A DNA stretch of 12,903 nucleotides from Thermococcaceae archaeon. GTDB lineage: Archaea; Methanobacteriota_B; Thermococci; Thermococcales; Thermococcaceae. Shown in pieces: positions 6,512 through 12,903 of the stretch. Numbering within the stretch: position 1 is the first letter of the stretch; every line of letters begins with the position of its first letter. Both the position numbers and the translations under genes were made by a program. The notes beneath the pieces are model-generated. The model made no database searches and had not been told where the DNA came from. It saw only the letters and a program-made list of their open reading frames with translations. The stretch is from contig JALSON010000099.1 of NCBI GenBank assembly GCA_026986455.1, positions 1-12,903 of the forward strand, read 5' to 3'.

Positions 6512-8131
6512 TCACTGCGGGAACTTCCAGTTCTCCGGAATCTTCCCGACAATCTCGACGTTCTGGGCGAGCTCTGAATCGGCCTTCACCTTCTGGATTA
6601 TGAAGTTAACCGCGTCTTTCGGTGTCATCTCTCCCCTGAGAACTCTGTCCACGGCCTCTTTGAAGATATCCGCAAGTGCAGGGTACTTCGGATGGGCGGG
6701 AGCAAGGTGGGTGTATTCGAGCATGTAGCTCACGTTTGCCAAAAACTCGGCGTTTATCGGGTTAACGGTGGCCTTCACGATGTCCTTTATGTTGTCCTTG
6801 ACGGCTGGGTCAAGGTCGAGGTTGAGGTTCTTTAAGTCATTGAGCCACTTTTCATCCTTGATAAGCTTGGCGGCAGCCTTTCTGACCGGCAGGTGGGCTG
6901 AAATGACGCTGTGGATTGCATTTATGTCCGGGTCGCTGGCCTTTACCACCATGAGGAACGCGAGCTCATGATATACGTCCTTGAGCTCATCGTATTTAGG
7001 GTTCTGCTGGCCGGCCTTGGAGTTGATCATCCAGATGAAGGGCTGGCTCAGTGTAACCGGCTTGTCCCCCTTCTCACCGGCCGGGAAGAGTGTGTAGTAG
7101 AACCACTTTCTAACTTCCTCGGGGGTCAAGCTTCTACCATTGTAGTACTGCTTGGTCTGCCACTCCGTCCAGTACCAGGTTCCGCCTATGTCGAAGAGCG
7201 TTTTTCCTTCAACGACGGTTGGGTGTATCTGCTTGGCCCAGTCCCAGCTCATTATGTCCTTCGGGAGGAGGCCGTCACGGGCAAACTTCCACTCAACGTA
7301 CAGCCACTTATACACTGCGGGAACGTCGACGACGAGCTTTCCTGTGTTAGGGTCATAGAGCTTTCCACCGAAGGCGAAGATGAACTGTATCAGGTCCGGA
7401 TGAGCCGAGCCCTTCCTGTGGATGAGACCCCACTCAACACCGCTTTCCTTGGCCTTCTTGGCCCACATGTAGACATCGCTCCACGTAAATTCTCCATTCT
7501 TCACCTTCCCGTCAAGCCCGTTGAGGTTTAGACCTATCCTTGCCGCAACATCCTTTCTTATGTAGAGCGGCCTCGCCTCGGTGTCCTGCGGCAGGCCGTA
7601 GAGCCTTCCTTTGAACTTTGAAGCCTCGATAAGTGACGGGTAAAAGTCGTCGATGACGCTCTTGTATGCTTTGGCATAGTCGGTTATGTCGAGGATGTAT
7701 CCCTCATCCGCCAGCGTCGGCAGGAATGCGTAGCTATTCACAAAGAAATCTCCAGCCTGTCCCAGGGGCTGCTTGCTCAGATACTCCTTGTATGCATCCT
7801 GGAAAGAAGCGACATAGTGGGTGTCCGTAATCGTTATCTTCACCTTAATTCCGTTCTTTTCCCAGATTCTGTTTATTCTCCTCGCAGCCTCAACGATTCC
7901 GTAAACTCTCATGACGCTGTTCGGGTCGCCCGAGCCCCATGCGGAAAACCTAACCTCGCTGATTCCGTTCTGCTGGAGAGCCTTACCCACGGCAACCGCA
8001 TCCTTTGTAAAGTCTCCTGTAAGCTGGATTTTTGCAGAAGAAGTCTGGGTTCCTCCACCGCCGCTTATGCAGCCGCTGGCAACCACTCCGAGAAGCACCA
8101 GAGCCACCAGCCAGATAACCCTCGCCCTCAT
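6512..8131 (-). CDS. Extracellular solute-binding lipoprotein of a CUT1-type ABC importer
   Basis: The protein binds the transported solute outside the cell and hands it to the permeases. It has 539 residues from the ATG at 8129-8131, longer than the roughly 400-450 usual for family 1 sugar-binding proteins. The N-terminus MRARVIWLVALVLLGVVASG followed by Cys21 is a lipoprotein signal with a lipobox, then a Gly/Thr/Ser-rich linker. The mature part has family 1/8 features, such as RFSAWGSGDPNS after the linker, the YGLPQDTEARPLYIRKDV segment, many aromatic residues, and VTLSQPFIWMINSKA. The GGAGGGGAT site (upstream of 8131) fixes the start; a TTG 8 codons earlier is less likely. First gene of the operon and divergent from inositol-1-phosphate synthase. 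I cannot read the ligand from the sequence; a sugar, polyol or compatible solute is expected. Confidence 0.92.
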   Translation of the reverse strand: MRARVIWLVALVLLGVVASGCISGGGGTQTSSAKIQLTGDFTKDAVAVGKALQQNGISEVRFSAWGSGDPNSVMRVYGIVEAARRINRIWEKNGIKVKITITDTHYVASFQDAYKEYLSKQPLGQAGDFFVNSYAFLPTLADEGYILDITDYAKAYKSVIDDFYPSLIEASKFKGRLYGLPQDTEARPLYIRKDVAARIGLNLNGLDGKVKNGEFTWSDVYMWAKKAKESGVEWGLIHRKGSAHPDLIQFIFAFGGKLYDPNTGKLVVDVPAVYKWLYVEWKFARDGLLPKDIMSWDWAKQIHPTVVEGKTLFDIGGTWYWTEWQTKQYYNGRSLTPEEVRKWFYYTLFPAGEKGDKPVTLSQPFIWMINSKAGQQNPKYDELKDVYHELAFLMVVKASDPDINAIHSVISAHLPVRKAAAKLIKDEKWLNDLKNLNLDLDPAVKDNIKDIVKATVNPINAEFLANVSYMLEYTHLAPAHPKYPALADIFKEAVDRVLRGEMTPKDAVNFIIQKVKADSELAQNVEIVGKIPENWKFPQ

Positions 8132-8160
8132 TGATATCCCCTCCAAAGCTTTCAAAACCA

Positions 8161-8175
8161 GAGCCCAGAAGGCTC
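8161..8175 (-). promoter_or_regulatory. Small hairpin in the leader of the ABC operon
   Basis: GAGCC (8161-8165) and GGCTC (8171-8175) form a five-base-pair stem with a five-base loop, between the proposed promoter and the binding-protein start, about 30 bases upstream of the ATG. Short stems occur by chance, so a role is uncertain. Confidence 0.25.
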
Positions 8176-8227
8176 CAAACTGTTATTCAAGAAAGCAGAC
8201 AGGTGCCACATTTTAGTTAGGATTTGT

Positions 8228-8284
8228 TATTTATAAAATTTTTGGAGTCCGGACGGATAATTTATAACCGAAAACTATTTAATG
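8228..8284. promoter_or_regulatory. Divergent promoters of the ABC operon and inositol-1-phosphate synthase, with a central palindrome
   Basis: On the minus strand CCAAAAATTTTATAAATA (about 8228-8245) contains an A-rich BRE-like element and a TATA box; transcription would start near 8208, giving a leader of about 77 bases. On the plus strand TTTATAA (8261-8267) is the mirror image of the minus-strand box at 8231-8237; CTATTTAAT (about 8275-8283) with CCGAAAA upstream is another good box, nearer to the synthase start. The perfect palindrome GTCCGGAC (8247-8254) lies almost midway between the two TATA boxes, a good position for an operator acting on both genes. No TATCAC-N5-GTGATA sugar-regulator site is present. 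Confidence 0.5.
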
Positions 8285-8324
8285 AACATAAAATATTGTA
8301 TAGCAGAATAAGGAGGTGGATGAA

Positions 8325-9473
8325 ATGGTCAGGGTTGTCATACTCGGACAGGGCTATGTTGCCAGCATTTTTGCGAGCGGCCTTGAGAAGATAAAGGCCG
8401 GAAAGATGGAGCCGTACGGAGTCCCCCTCGCCGACGAGCTTCCGGTTAAAATCAGGGAGATAGAGATAGTCGGTTCCTACGACGTTGATGCCTCCAAGGT
8501 CGGAAAGAATCTCCACGAGGTCGTCAAAACCTATGACCCTGAGGCACCGGAGAGCCTCAAAGGCCTGACCATAAGGAAGGGGATTCACCTGAGGAGCCTC
8601 AGGAACCTTCCGATCGAAGCTACCGGCCTTGAGGATGAGATGACGCTCAGCGAAGCGGTAGAGCACCTCGTCAACGAGTGGAAGGAACTTAAGGCAGAGG
8701 TGTTCATCAACGTCTGCACCACGGAAGCTTTTGTCCCCTTCGGAAACAGGGAGGAGCTTGAGAAGGCCATCGAGGAGGACAACAGGGACAGGCTCACCGC
8801 GACCCAGGTCTACGCCTACGCAATAGCCCAGTACGCCAAGGAGGTTGGCGGTGCCGCCTTCGTCAACGCGATTCCAACGCTTATAGCCAACGATCCTGCC
8901 TTTGTGGAGCTCGCCAGGGAGAGCAAAATGGTAATCTTCGGTGACGACGGAGCAACGGGAGCGACGCCGCTTACGGCAGACATACTCAGCCACCTCGCCC
9001 AGAGGAACCGCTACGTCCTCGACATAGCCCAGTTCAACATCGGCGGAAACAACGACTTCCTTGCCCTAACTGACAAGGAGAGGAACAAGAGCAAGGAGTT
9101 CACCAAGAGCTCGGTCGTCAAGGAGCTCCTCGGCTACGATGCCCCCCACTACATCAAGCCCACCGGGTTCCTTGAGCCGCTCGGAGACAAGAAGTTCATC
9201 GCCATGCACATCGAGTACGTCAGCTTCAACAACGCGAGGGATGAGCTCATCATAACCGGCAGGATAAACGACAGCCCAGCTTTAGCGGGCCTGCTCGTTG
9301 ATCTGGCAAGGCTCGGAAAGATGGCGGTCGAGAAGAAGGCCTTCGGAACCGTCTATGAGGTCAACGCCTTCTACATGAAGAACCCCGGGCCGAAGGACAG
9401 GCAGAATATACCGCGCATCATCGCCAACGAGAAGATGCGCATCTGGGCTGGCTTAGAGCCGAGATGGCTCTGA
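8325..9473 (+). CDS. ino1: myo-Inositol-1-phosphate synthase
   Basis: The enzyme converts D-glucose 6-phosphate to 1L-myo-inositol 1-phosphate by an NAD-dependent oxidation, aldol cyclisation and reduction. The product feeds di-myo-inositol phosphate, a heat-stress solute of hyperthermophiles, and archaetidylinositol lipids. The 382-residue length fits the archaeal form (about 390). The NAD-binding turn GQGYVAS is at residues 8-14, the family motif GDDGATGATPLTADIL at 206-221, NIGGNNDF at 238-245, KSKEFTKSSVV at 255-265 and SFNNARDE at 300-307; these blocks hold the catalytic lysines and the nicotinamide site. A GTG at 8316 is in frame, but GGAGGTG (8312-8318) is the ribosome-binding site for ATG 8325. 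It is divergent from the ABC importer operon. The gene for the next enzyme towards the solute is not intact in this window. Confidence 0.96.
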   Translation: MVRVVILGQGYVASIFASGLEKIKAGKMEPYGVPLADELPVKIREIEIVGSYDVDASKVGKNLHEVVKTYDPEAPESLKGLTIRKGIHLRSLRNLPIEATGLEDEMTLSEAVEHLVNEWKELKAEVFINVCTTEAFVPFGNREELEKAIEEDNRDRLTATQVYAYAIAQYAKEVGGAAFVNAIPTLIANDPAFVELARESKMVIFGDDGATGATPLTADILSHLAQRNRYVLDIAQFNIGGNNDFLALTDKERNKSKEFTKSSVVKELLGYDAPHYIKPTGFLEPLGDKKFIAMHIEYVSFNNARDELIITGRINDSPALAGLLVDLARLGKMAVEKKAFGTVYEVNAFYMKNPGPKDRQNIPRIIANEKMRIWAGLEPRWL

Positions 9474-9537
9474 CCTTCCCATTCATTTTCCAGGCGTGTC
9501 CAAAGTCGGGGTTGTTTCGTTTGATGCTTTATTGAAG

Positions 9538-9542
9538 TTTTT
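9538..9542 (+). terminator. Poly-T terminator candidate after ino1
   Basis: TTGAAGTTTTTGC, with five consecutive T residues, lies 65 bases after the ino1 stop. T-rich stretches (GTTGTTTCGTTTG, about 9511-9523) precede it, in keeping with archaeal termination. Confidence 0.35.
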
Positions 9543-9545
9543 GCA

Positions 9546-9569
9546 CCCTCAGGGAAAACCACCTGAGGG
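9546..9569. other. Perfect 8-bp hairpin between ino1 and the DUF4443 gene
   Basis: CCCTCAGG (9546-9553) pairs fully with CCTGAGGG (9562-9569) around an eight-base A-rich loop. No T-run follows it on either strand at bacterial-terminator distance. It may protect the 3' end of the ino1 transcript, aid termination with the poly-T just upstream, or be a protein-binding inverted repeat. Confidence 0.5.
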
Positions 9570-9610
9570 GCTAACCGCATAACTCAACCATCAACAATTT
9601 CAGACATTTT

Positions 9611-9631
9611 CCAAAAAGTTTTTTATTAAAG
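9611..9631 (+). promoter_or_regulatory. Promoter of the DUF4443 gene
   Basis: CCAAAAAG followed by TTTTTTATTAAAGG has the BRE plus TATA look of Thermococcales promoters. Transcription would start at about 9648-9651, so the 5' leader would be very short and hold at most the GGGGAGG site (9647-9653). Confidence 0.5.
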
Positions 9632-9657
9632 GCACAAACTTTTCTTGGGGAGGAAGA

Positions 9658-10257
9658 ATGAGCTGGAAGAGGGGAGCATATCCGGAGTTCAGCCTTGAAG
9701 ATGCACTTGCCGTTATCTTTATGCTGAAGAACCCGACTGGAAGAAAAGCCATATCCGATGAGCTCGGCCTTGGAGAGGGTAGCGTGAGGACGCTTTTAAA
9801 GAGGCTCTCGACCCTCGGAATCATAACCTCAACACAGAAGGGTCATTTTTTGAATGAAAAGGGGATTCAACTCCTCGGGAGAATAAAGGATCTGTTCTCC
9901 GAGCCGGTTAAAGCTGAAAAAATTGATGGGATGCCAGCGGTCGCCCTGAAGGTCAGGAACCCGCCGGGATTCAAGAGCATAGAGCTCAGGGATGAGGCCA
10001 TAAGATTCTTTGCAAGGGGTGCGATGATTCTGCTGATCAAGAACGGAGAAGCGGTTTTTCCGGAGGACGAGCGAAAGCTGAGGGAGACATTTCCGGAGAT
10101 TGTCCGAAGCATAGAGTCCCTTGCACCCGATGAGGGAGATTTAATAGTAATCACATGGGCGGAAAAGGATGCAGATGCCCTGAAGAGCGCCATACACGTG
10201 GCGGTATCACTCAAGGAAGATGAGCTGCCCAGGGAAATCGTGAATCTGACGGGGTGA
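9658..10257 (+). CDS. Winged-helix protein with DUF4443-like C-terminal domain, putative transcription regulator
   Basis: The protein has 199 residues. Residues about 12-75 form a winged helix: FSLEDALAVIFMLKN, then GRKAISDELGLGEGSVRTLL (28-47) as the helix-turn-helix, then KRLSTLGIITSTQKGHFLNEKG as the wing. The C-terminal part (about 85-199) looks like the archaeal DUF4443 domain, with KVRNPPGF, a hydrophobic strand GAMILLIKNG and an acidic tail; it may bind a small ligand, which I infer only from the arrangement. The ATG (9658-9660) follows GGGGAGG. It lies between ino1 and pyrF on the same strand, and I recall the same order in T. kodakarensis, so a local regulatory role is possible. Target and ligand are unknown. 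Confidence 0.8.
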   Translation: MSWKRGAYPEFSLEDALAVIFMLKNPTGRKAISDELGLGEGSVRTLLKRLSTLGIITSTQKGHFLNEKGIQLLGRIKDLFSEPVKAEKIDGMPAVALKVRNPPGFKSIELRDEAIRFFARGAMILLIKNGEAVFPEDERKLRETFPEIVRSIESLAPDEGDLIVITWAEKDADALKSAIHVAVSLKEDELPREIVNLTG

Positions 10258-10347
10258 AGGGGCAAATCATCAAGGGACATGAGCTATCCGGGGATACCCT
10301 AAATCTAAAAACAAAATCCAGAATCCAAAATCTGAAGGGGTGGAATT
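10258..10347 (+). promoter_or_regulatory. Region upstream of pyrF with a weak promoter and small repeats
   Basis: CCTAAATCTAAAAAC (about 10298-10312) is a weak TATA candidate with a start near 10331, and GGGGTGG (10337-10343) is the pyrF ribosome-binding site. The inverted repeat TATCC-GG-GGATA (about 10285-10296) lies just upstream of the box. CAAAATCC and CAAAATCT form a short direct repeat. All assigned by eye. Confidence 0.3.
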
Positions 10348-10989
10348 ATGAGCAGGTTGATTCTTGCGCTTGACGTGTACGAGAGGGAAAAAGCGCTGAA
10401 AATTGCCCGGGAGACCGGGGATTTTTTGTGGGGGATAAAGGTCAACTGGCCTCTGATTCTGGGTTCCGGCATTGACATTGTCGGAGAACTGAAGGAAGAA
10501 ACAGGACTGCCAATAATAGCAGACCTTAAGCTCGCAGACATCCCTAACACCAACAGGCTTATAGCGGGGAGGGTCTTCGAGGCAGGGGCAGACTACATCA
10601 TCGCCCACGGCTTCCCCGGGAGCGACAGCGTTAAAGCCGTGATGGAGCTCGGGGAGACGATAATCGTCGTGGAAATGAGCCACCCCGGGGCAGGGGAGTT
10701 CATCCAGCCGGTGACGGATAGACTCATAGAGCTCGCCAACGAGCTTGAGCCCTTTGGCGTTATAGCGCCTGCAACAAGGCCCGAGAGGGTCAGATACATA
10801 AGGAAAAAGCTCCGCAGGAACATCAAAATTTTAACACCGGGCGTCGGAGCGCAGGGAGGAAAGGCTAAAGAGGTTTTAAAGGCGGGTGCGGATTACATAA
10901 TAGTCGGGAGGGCCATATACAACTCCGGGAATCCAAGGAAAGCCGCTGAAAACCTCTGGAGGGAGATGAATGCCGGCACTGAAGGTTAA
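10348..10989 (+). CDS. pyrF: Orotidine 5'-phosphate decarboxylase
   Basis: The enzyme makes UMP from orotidine 5'-monophosphate, the last step of pyrimidine synthesis, in the cytoplasm. The 213-residue protein is a short archaeal-type TIM barrel. LALDV (6-10) holds the first conserved Asp, GIKVNW (29-34) the phosphate-ring lysine, and ADLKLADIPNT (58-68) the catalytic DxKxxDIxxT motif with Asp59, Lys61 and Asp64 intact. The phosphate-binding segments TPGVGAQGG and VGRAIY near the C-terminus (about 170-195) are present. The start ATG has the GGGGTGG site. The stop lies 20 bases inside the following PUA gene, so the two are probably translated together. Confidence 0.96.
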   Translation: MSRLILALDVYEREKALKIARETGDFLWGIKVNWPLILGSGIDIVGELKEETGLPIIADLKLADIPNTNRLIAGRVFEAGADYIIAHGFPGSDSVKAVMELGETIIVVEMSHPGAGEFIQPVTDRLIELANELEPFGVIAPATRPERVRYIRKKLRRNIKILTPGVGAQGGKAKEVLKAGADYIIVGRAIYNSGNPRKAAENLWREMNAGTEG

Positions 10990-11491
10990 ACACCCCCTGA
11001 GCAAAAAGGAAGTTAAGGAGATAATGAGAATCATGAAGGAATCATTCGGAGAGGAAGCCGCTAAAAAGCTCATAAAGAAAAAAGATAAGGTTGAGCTGGC
11101 GGAGTTTGATAAAACAACCGAGATAATACTCGTAAACGGGAAGCCCGCATTCATAAAGAGGAGAGAGCTTATATTCCCCCTCGTTATAGCTCTCTACCGG
11201 ATTTCAAATGATGAAGACCTCAGAAAATGGAGGAAGAGGGTAATAGTGGATGCAGGGGCGGTGCCATTCATCCTGAAGGGAGCGGATGTCATGGCAGCAG
11301 GAATAACTGATGCAGACGAGCAGATTAAGGAAGGAGATTTTGTTTTTGTTGCAGAGGAGGACTATGGAAGGCCGCTGGCAATAGGTATAGCACTGATGGA
11401 CGGGAGGAGCATGGTGGAAAAGCCAAAGGGAAAGGCCGTTAAGGTCATCCATCACGCCAAGGATAGAATATGGGAGCTGACGGTGGGATAA
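10970..11491 (+). CDS. PUA-domain RNA-binding protein, archaeal MCT1-like
   Basis: The protein has 173 residues. The N-terminal part (about 1-85, [16 protein letters not shown]..., ending in FPLVIALYR) looks like the pre-PUA domain of MCT-1/Tma20-type proteins. The PUA domain is at about 88-168, with the typical [20 protein letters not shown] block (93-112) and the [11 protein letters not shown] strand (121-131). PUA domains bind structured RNA; eukaryotic MCT-1 works in translation initiation and ribosome recycling, and a similar role here is inference. ATG at 10970 is chosen because GGAGGG (10958-10963) lies at the right distance inside the end of pyrF. It overlaps pyrF by 20 bases and ribL by 1 base (TAATG). 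Confidence 0.9.
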   Translation: MPALKVKHPLSKKEVKEIMRIMKESFGEEAAKKLIKKKDKVELAEFDKTTEIILVNGKPAFIKRRELIFPLVIALYRISNDEDLRKWRKRVIVDAGAVPFILKGADVMAAGITDADEQIKEGDFVFVAEEDYGRPLAIGIALMDGRSMVEKPKGKAVKVIHHAKDRIWELTVG

Positions 11492-11943
11492 TGGGAATGG
11501 GAAGGGGAAAGAAAATAAGGGTTCTGGTTGGGGGGGTTTTTGACCTCCTCCACGTTGGACACATACACTTCCTGTCACAGGCCAGAAGCCTGGGTGACGA
11601 GCTTATAGTAATAGTGGCCCATGATGAAACGGTTAAAAGGATGAAGGGCAGAGAACCCATAAATTCAGCTGAGGACAGGGCGGAACTCCTGAGGGCCCTC
11701 AAGATGGTGGATGAGGTCTATATCGGCAATCCCAACGAGATAAGCTTTGAACTGGTCAGGCGGATTAATCCCGATATCATAGCCCTCGGTCCCGACCAGT
11801 TCTTCAATGAGGAGAAACTGAAGAAAAGCCTGAGGGAGAGCGGAATAAACGCCGAGGTGATAAGAATACCGTACATGTACAAGAGGGACAGGGCAAAGAC
11901 GAGCAAAATAATAGAGAGGATTGTAGAGACGTTCTGCGAGTGA
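11491..11943 (+). CDS. ribL: FAD synthetase, archaeal RibL type (cytidylyltransferase-like)
   Basis: The enzyme transfers a nucleotidyl group to FMN to give FAD. The protein has 150 residues, the size of M. jannaschii Rib[12 protein letters not shown] (residues 14-24) contains the HxGH nucleotidyltransferase motif; [13 protein letters not shown] follows, then the [19 protein letters not shown] segment and ALGPDQ (about 97-102), all characteristic of the RibL subgroup. RAKTSKI near the C-terminus takes the place of the second motif (SxTxx-like). One cysteine is near the C-terminus (residue 149), where M. jannaschii RibL has cysteines important for activity. Archaeal phosphopantetheine adenylyltransferase was considered, but it has a different first motif (TFDRLHLGH). 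ATG at 11491 overlaps the PUA stop; an in-frame ATG at 11470 inside the PUA gene is less likely. Confidence 0.88.
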   Translation: MGMGRGKKIRVLVGGVFDLLHVGHIHFLSQARSLGDELIVIVAHDETVKRMKGREPINSAEDRAELLRALKMVDEVYIGNPNEISFELVRRINPDIIALGPDQFFNEEKLKKSLRESGINAEVIRIPYMYKRDRAKTSKIIERIVETFCE

Positions 11944-11998
11944 TTTCAGCATCTGATTTCATCACCGGAAGCATAACCCCGATTTGAGCGGATTAGGT

Positions 11999-12349
11999 TT
12001 AAATCCTGAGCTTTGATATGTGCTCCCTCAGGAACTCCGGATCCTCCCTTCTGACAACGCTCATAAGCTCGTCAAAGTTCTTTTCCCCGATGGCCTTTTT
12101 AAGGTAGTAATAGAGATTCACCGCGTCCTCAACAATTGTGCTCTGCCTTCTTCCCTCATCCCCGTAGAGTTCAATGAGCTTTCTGTTCATGTCGAGGCTT
12201 ATATACAGCGTTTTCTGCTTCTTGATCTTCTTCATGTCCTCCTTCTTTTCACCTTTCTTTTTTGAAGGCCTTGTGAGCTCATTAACGGAGCCATCAAAAA
12301 GTTTGGGGATTTTATTCTTCTTACCCTTATCCCTATTATCCCTCGACAA
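11999..12349 (-). CDS. Ribbon-helix-helix DNA-binding protein, SegB-like partner of the ParA ATPase
   Basis: The 116-residue protein has a lysine-rich, probably disordered N-terminus (1-46) and a ribbon-helix-helix fold: strand KTLYISL (46-52), helix A from about 53 to 64, turn, and helix B STIVEDAVNLYYYLKKAI (70-87). The acidic/basic tail (95-116) follows. A dimer would insert the paired strands into the DNA groove. It lies directly downstream of, and overlaps, a ParA gene by 14 bases. This matches the SegA-SegB pairing of archaeal chromosome segregation, where a flexible SegB N-terminus stimulates the ATPase (known of the family; inferred here). The start is uncertain: TTG at 12347-12349 has an AGGTGG site upstream, and ATG at 12233-12235 has GGAGG only two bases before it and would remove the basic arm. 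Convergent with ribL, 55 bases away. Confidence 0.75.
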   Translation of the reverse strand: MSRDNRDKGKKNKIPKLFDGSVNELTRPSKKKGEKKEDMKKIKKQKTLYISLDMNRKLIELYGDEGRRQSTIVEDAVNLYYYLKKAIGEKNFDELMSVVRREDPEFLREHISKLRI

Positions 12350-12903
12350 TTCCTACCACCTCTCTGGCGAGCTTGGCAAACGCCTTAGCGGCCCTACCAT
12401 CACCCTCAAATTCAAATATGCTAACACCCTGTGACTGCGCCTTCTCAAGGGCTATTGACTTCGGGATTGTCGTGAGCAGGGGTGCATCGGGATACGTCTC
12501 CCTGAGCTCCCTGAGTCTGAGTGCTGGCACCTTCGTCTGCCTCGTGAATTTGTTGGGAACAAGCCCGAGGAGGGAGAGGTGCTCATTGGTCTCCTCGCGT
12601 ATCATTCTCATCAGGTTAAACATAAGCTGCATCCCGATGACTCCAAAGTAGCTGAGCTCCAGGGGAATCAGCACATAATCCGATGTCGTCAGCGAATTGA
12701 CGAGGAAAATACCCATGCTTGGGGGATTGTCTATGAGAACATAGTCATAGTCAGGCAGAACCGGTGTTATTGCCTTCTCCAGCCGCCGCTCCCTGTTGTA
12801 TGCGTTTATTATCTCTATCTCCTTCGCCGAGAGGTTCAGGTGGGAGGGAACCAGATGAAGGTTTTTCCTGACCTCGACTATGGCGTCCTCAACGCTGCTC
12901 TCC
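12336..12903 (-). CDS. ParA/Soj-family partition ATPase (C-terminal part)
   Basis: About 188 residues up to the stop are inside the window; the N-terminal part with the Walker A motif lies beyond the right edge. The visible part has NLHLVPSHLNLS (the nL.liPa segment), the Walker B-like DYDYVLIDNPPSMG with the Asp of the DxPP motif, the LIPLELSYFGVIGMQLM segment that follows it in ParA proteins, LLGLVPNKF and a PLLTTIPKSIALEKAQSQG block, ending with AFAKLAREVVGI. These are the standard landmarks of ParA/Soj ATPases that form ATP-dependent dimers on DNA. The order matches ParA over MinD/Mrp because of the iPl.l.yF..ig segment and the adjacent small DNA-binding gene. The stop TAA lies inside the start of the ribbon-helix-helix gene, so the two are probably coupled. 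Confidence 0.9.
   Translation of the reverse strand, partial: ESSVEDAIVEVRKNLHLVPSHLNLSAKEIEIINAYNRERRLEKAITPVLPDYDYVLIDNPPSMGIFLVNSLTTSDYVLIPLELSYFGVIGMQLMFNLMRMIREETNEHLSLLGLVPNKFTRQTKVPALRLRELRETYPDAPLLTTIPKSIALEKAQSQGVSIFEFEGDGRAAKAFAKLAREVVGIVEG

Noticed and set aside
8262..8993. Open frame of 243 codons on the minus strand over the ino1 start
   Set aside because: It is antisense to ino1 and would run through the divergent promoter; it shows no recognisable protein features.
11491..11943. Phosphopantetheine adenylyltransferase (coaD)
   Set aside because: The HVGH motif, [13 protein letters not shown] and ALGPDQ segments fit the RibL FAD synthetase group better than the archaeal CoaD pattern.
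1..12903. CRISPR array, tRNA/rRNA genes or insertion sequences
   Set aside because: No regular repeat-spacer series, no cloverleaf-like sequence and no transposase reading were seen; nearly all of the window is accounted for by the listed genes.

Overview
The window is chromosomal DNA of a hyperthermophilic euryarchaeon of the Thermococcales, most likely a Thermococcus. The evidence is the close match of remembered protein sequences (glyoxylate reductase, alanine:glyoxylate aminotransferase, Dph6, archaeal inositol-1-phosphate synthase, RibL), Shine-Dalgarno sites of the GGAGGTGAT type, AT-rich TATA boxes, tightly overlapping genes and many ATA/AGG/GAG codons. No rRNA, tRNA, CRISPR array or insertion sequence is visible.

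Layout. (1) 1-1292: a divergent pair for glyoxylate metabolism, a truncated aminotransferase (-) and glyoxylate reductase gyaR (+). (2) 1289-3364, minus strand: diphthamide synthase dph6, a DUF72 protein and an unrecognised multi-pass membrane protein; the last overlaps DUF72 at its start and gyaR tail to tail. (3) 3456-3544, plus strand: a short frameshifted remnant that reads like the N-terminus of a sugar/inositol-phosphate nucleotidyltransferase. (4) 3592-8131, minus strand: a complete CUT1-type ABC importer operon, ordered binding lipoprotein, two permeases, ATPase. (5) 8325-9473: myo-inositol-1-phosphate synthase (+), divergent from the ABC operon across an intergenic region with two back-to-back TATA boxes around a perfect palindrome. 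(6) 9658-11943, plus strand: a DUF4443 winged-helix protein, then an overlapping run of pyrF, an MCT1-like PUA protein and the FAD synthetase ribL. (7) 11999-12903, minus strand: a ParA-type ATPase (cut by the window edge) overlapping a ribbon-helix-helix protein, a SegAB-like partition pair.

The most interesting region is 3456-9473. In T. kodakarensis, as I recall, pyrF, a regulator-like gene, inositol-1-phosphate synthase and the bifunctional inositol-1-phosphate cytidylyltransferase/di-myo-inositol-phosphate-phosphate synthase lie next to each other. Here the expected cytidylyltransferase position holds an ABC importer, and a decayed piece resembling its N-terminus remains on the far side of that importer. 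This suggests that the organism lost, or moved, this step of compatible-solute (di-myo-inositol phosphate) synthesis and carries an uptake system beside the retained synthase. The substrate of the importer cannot be read from sequence.
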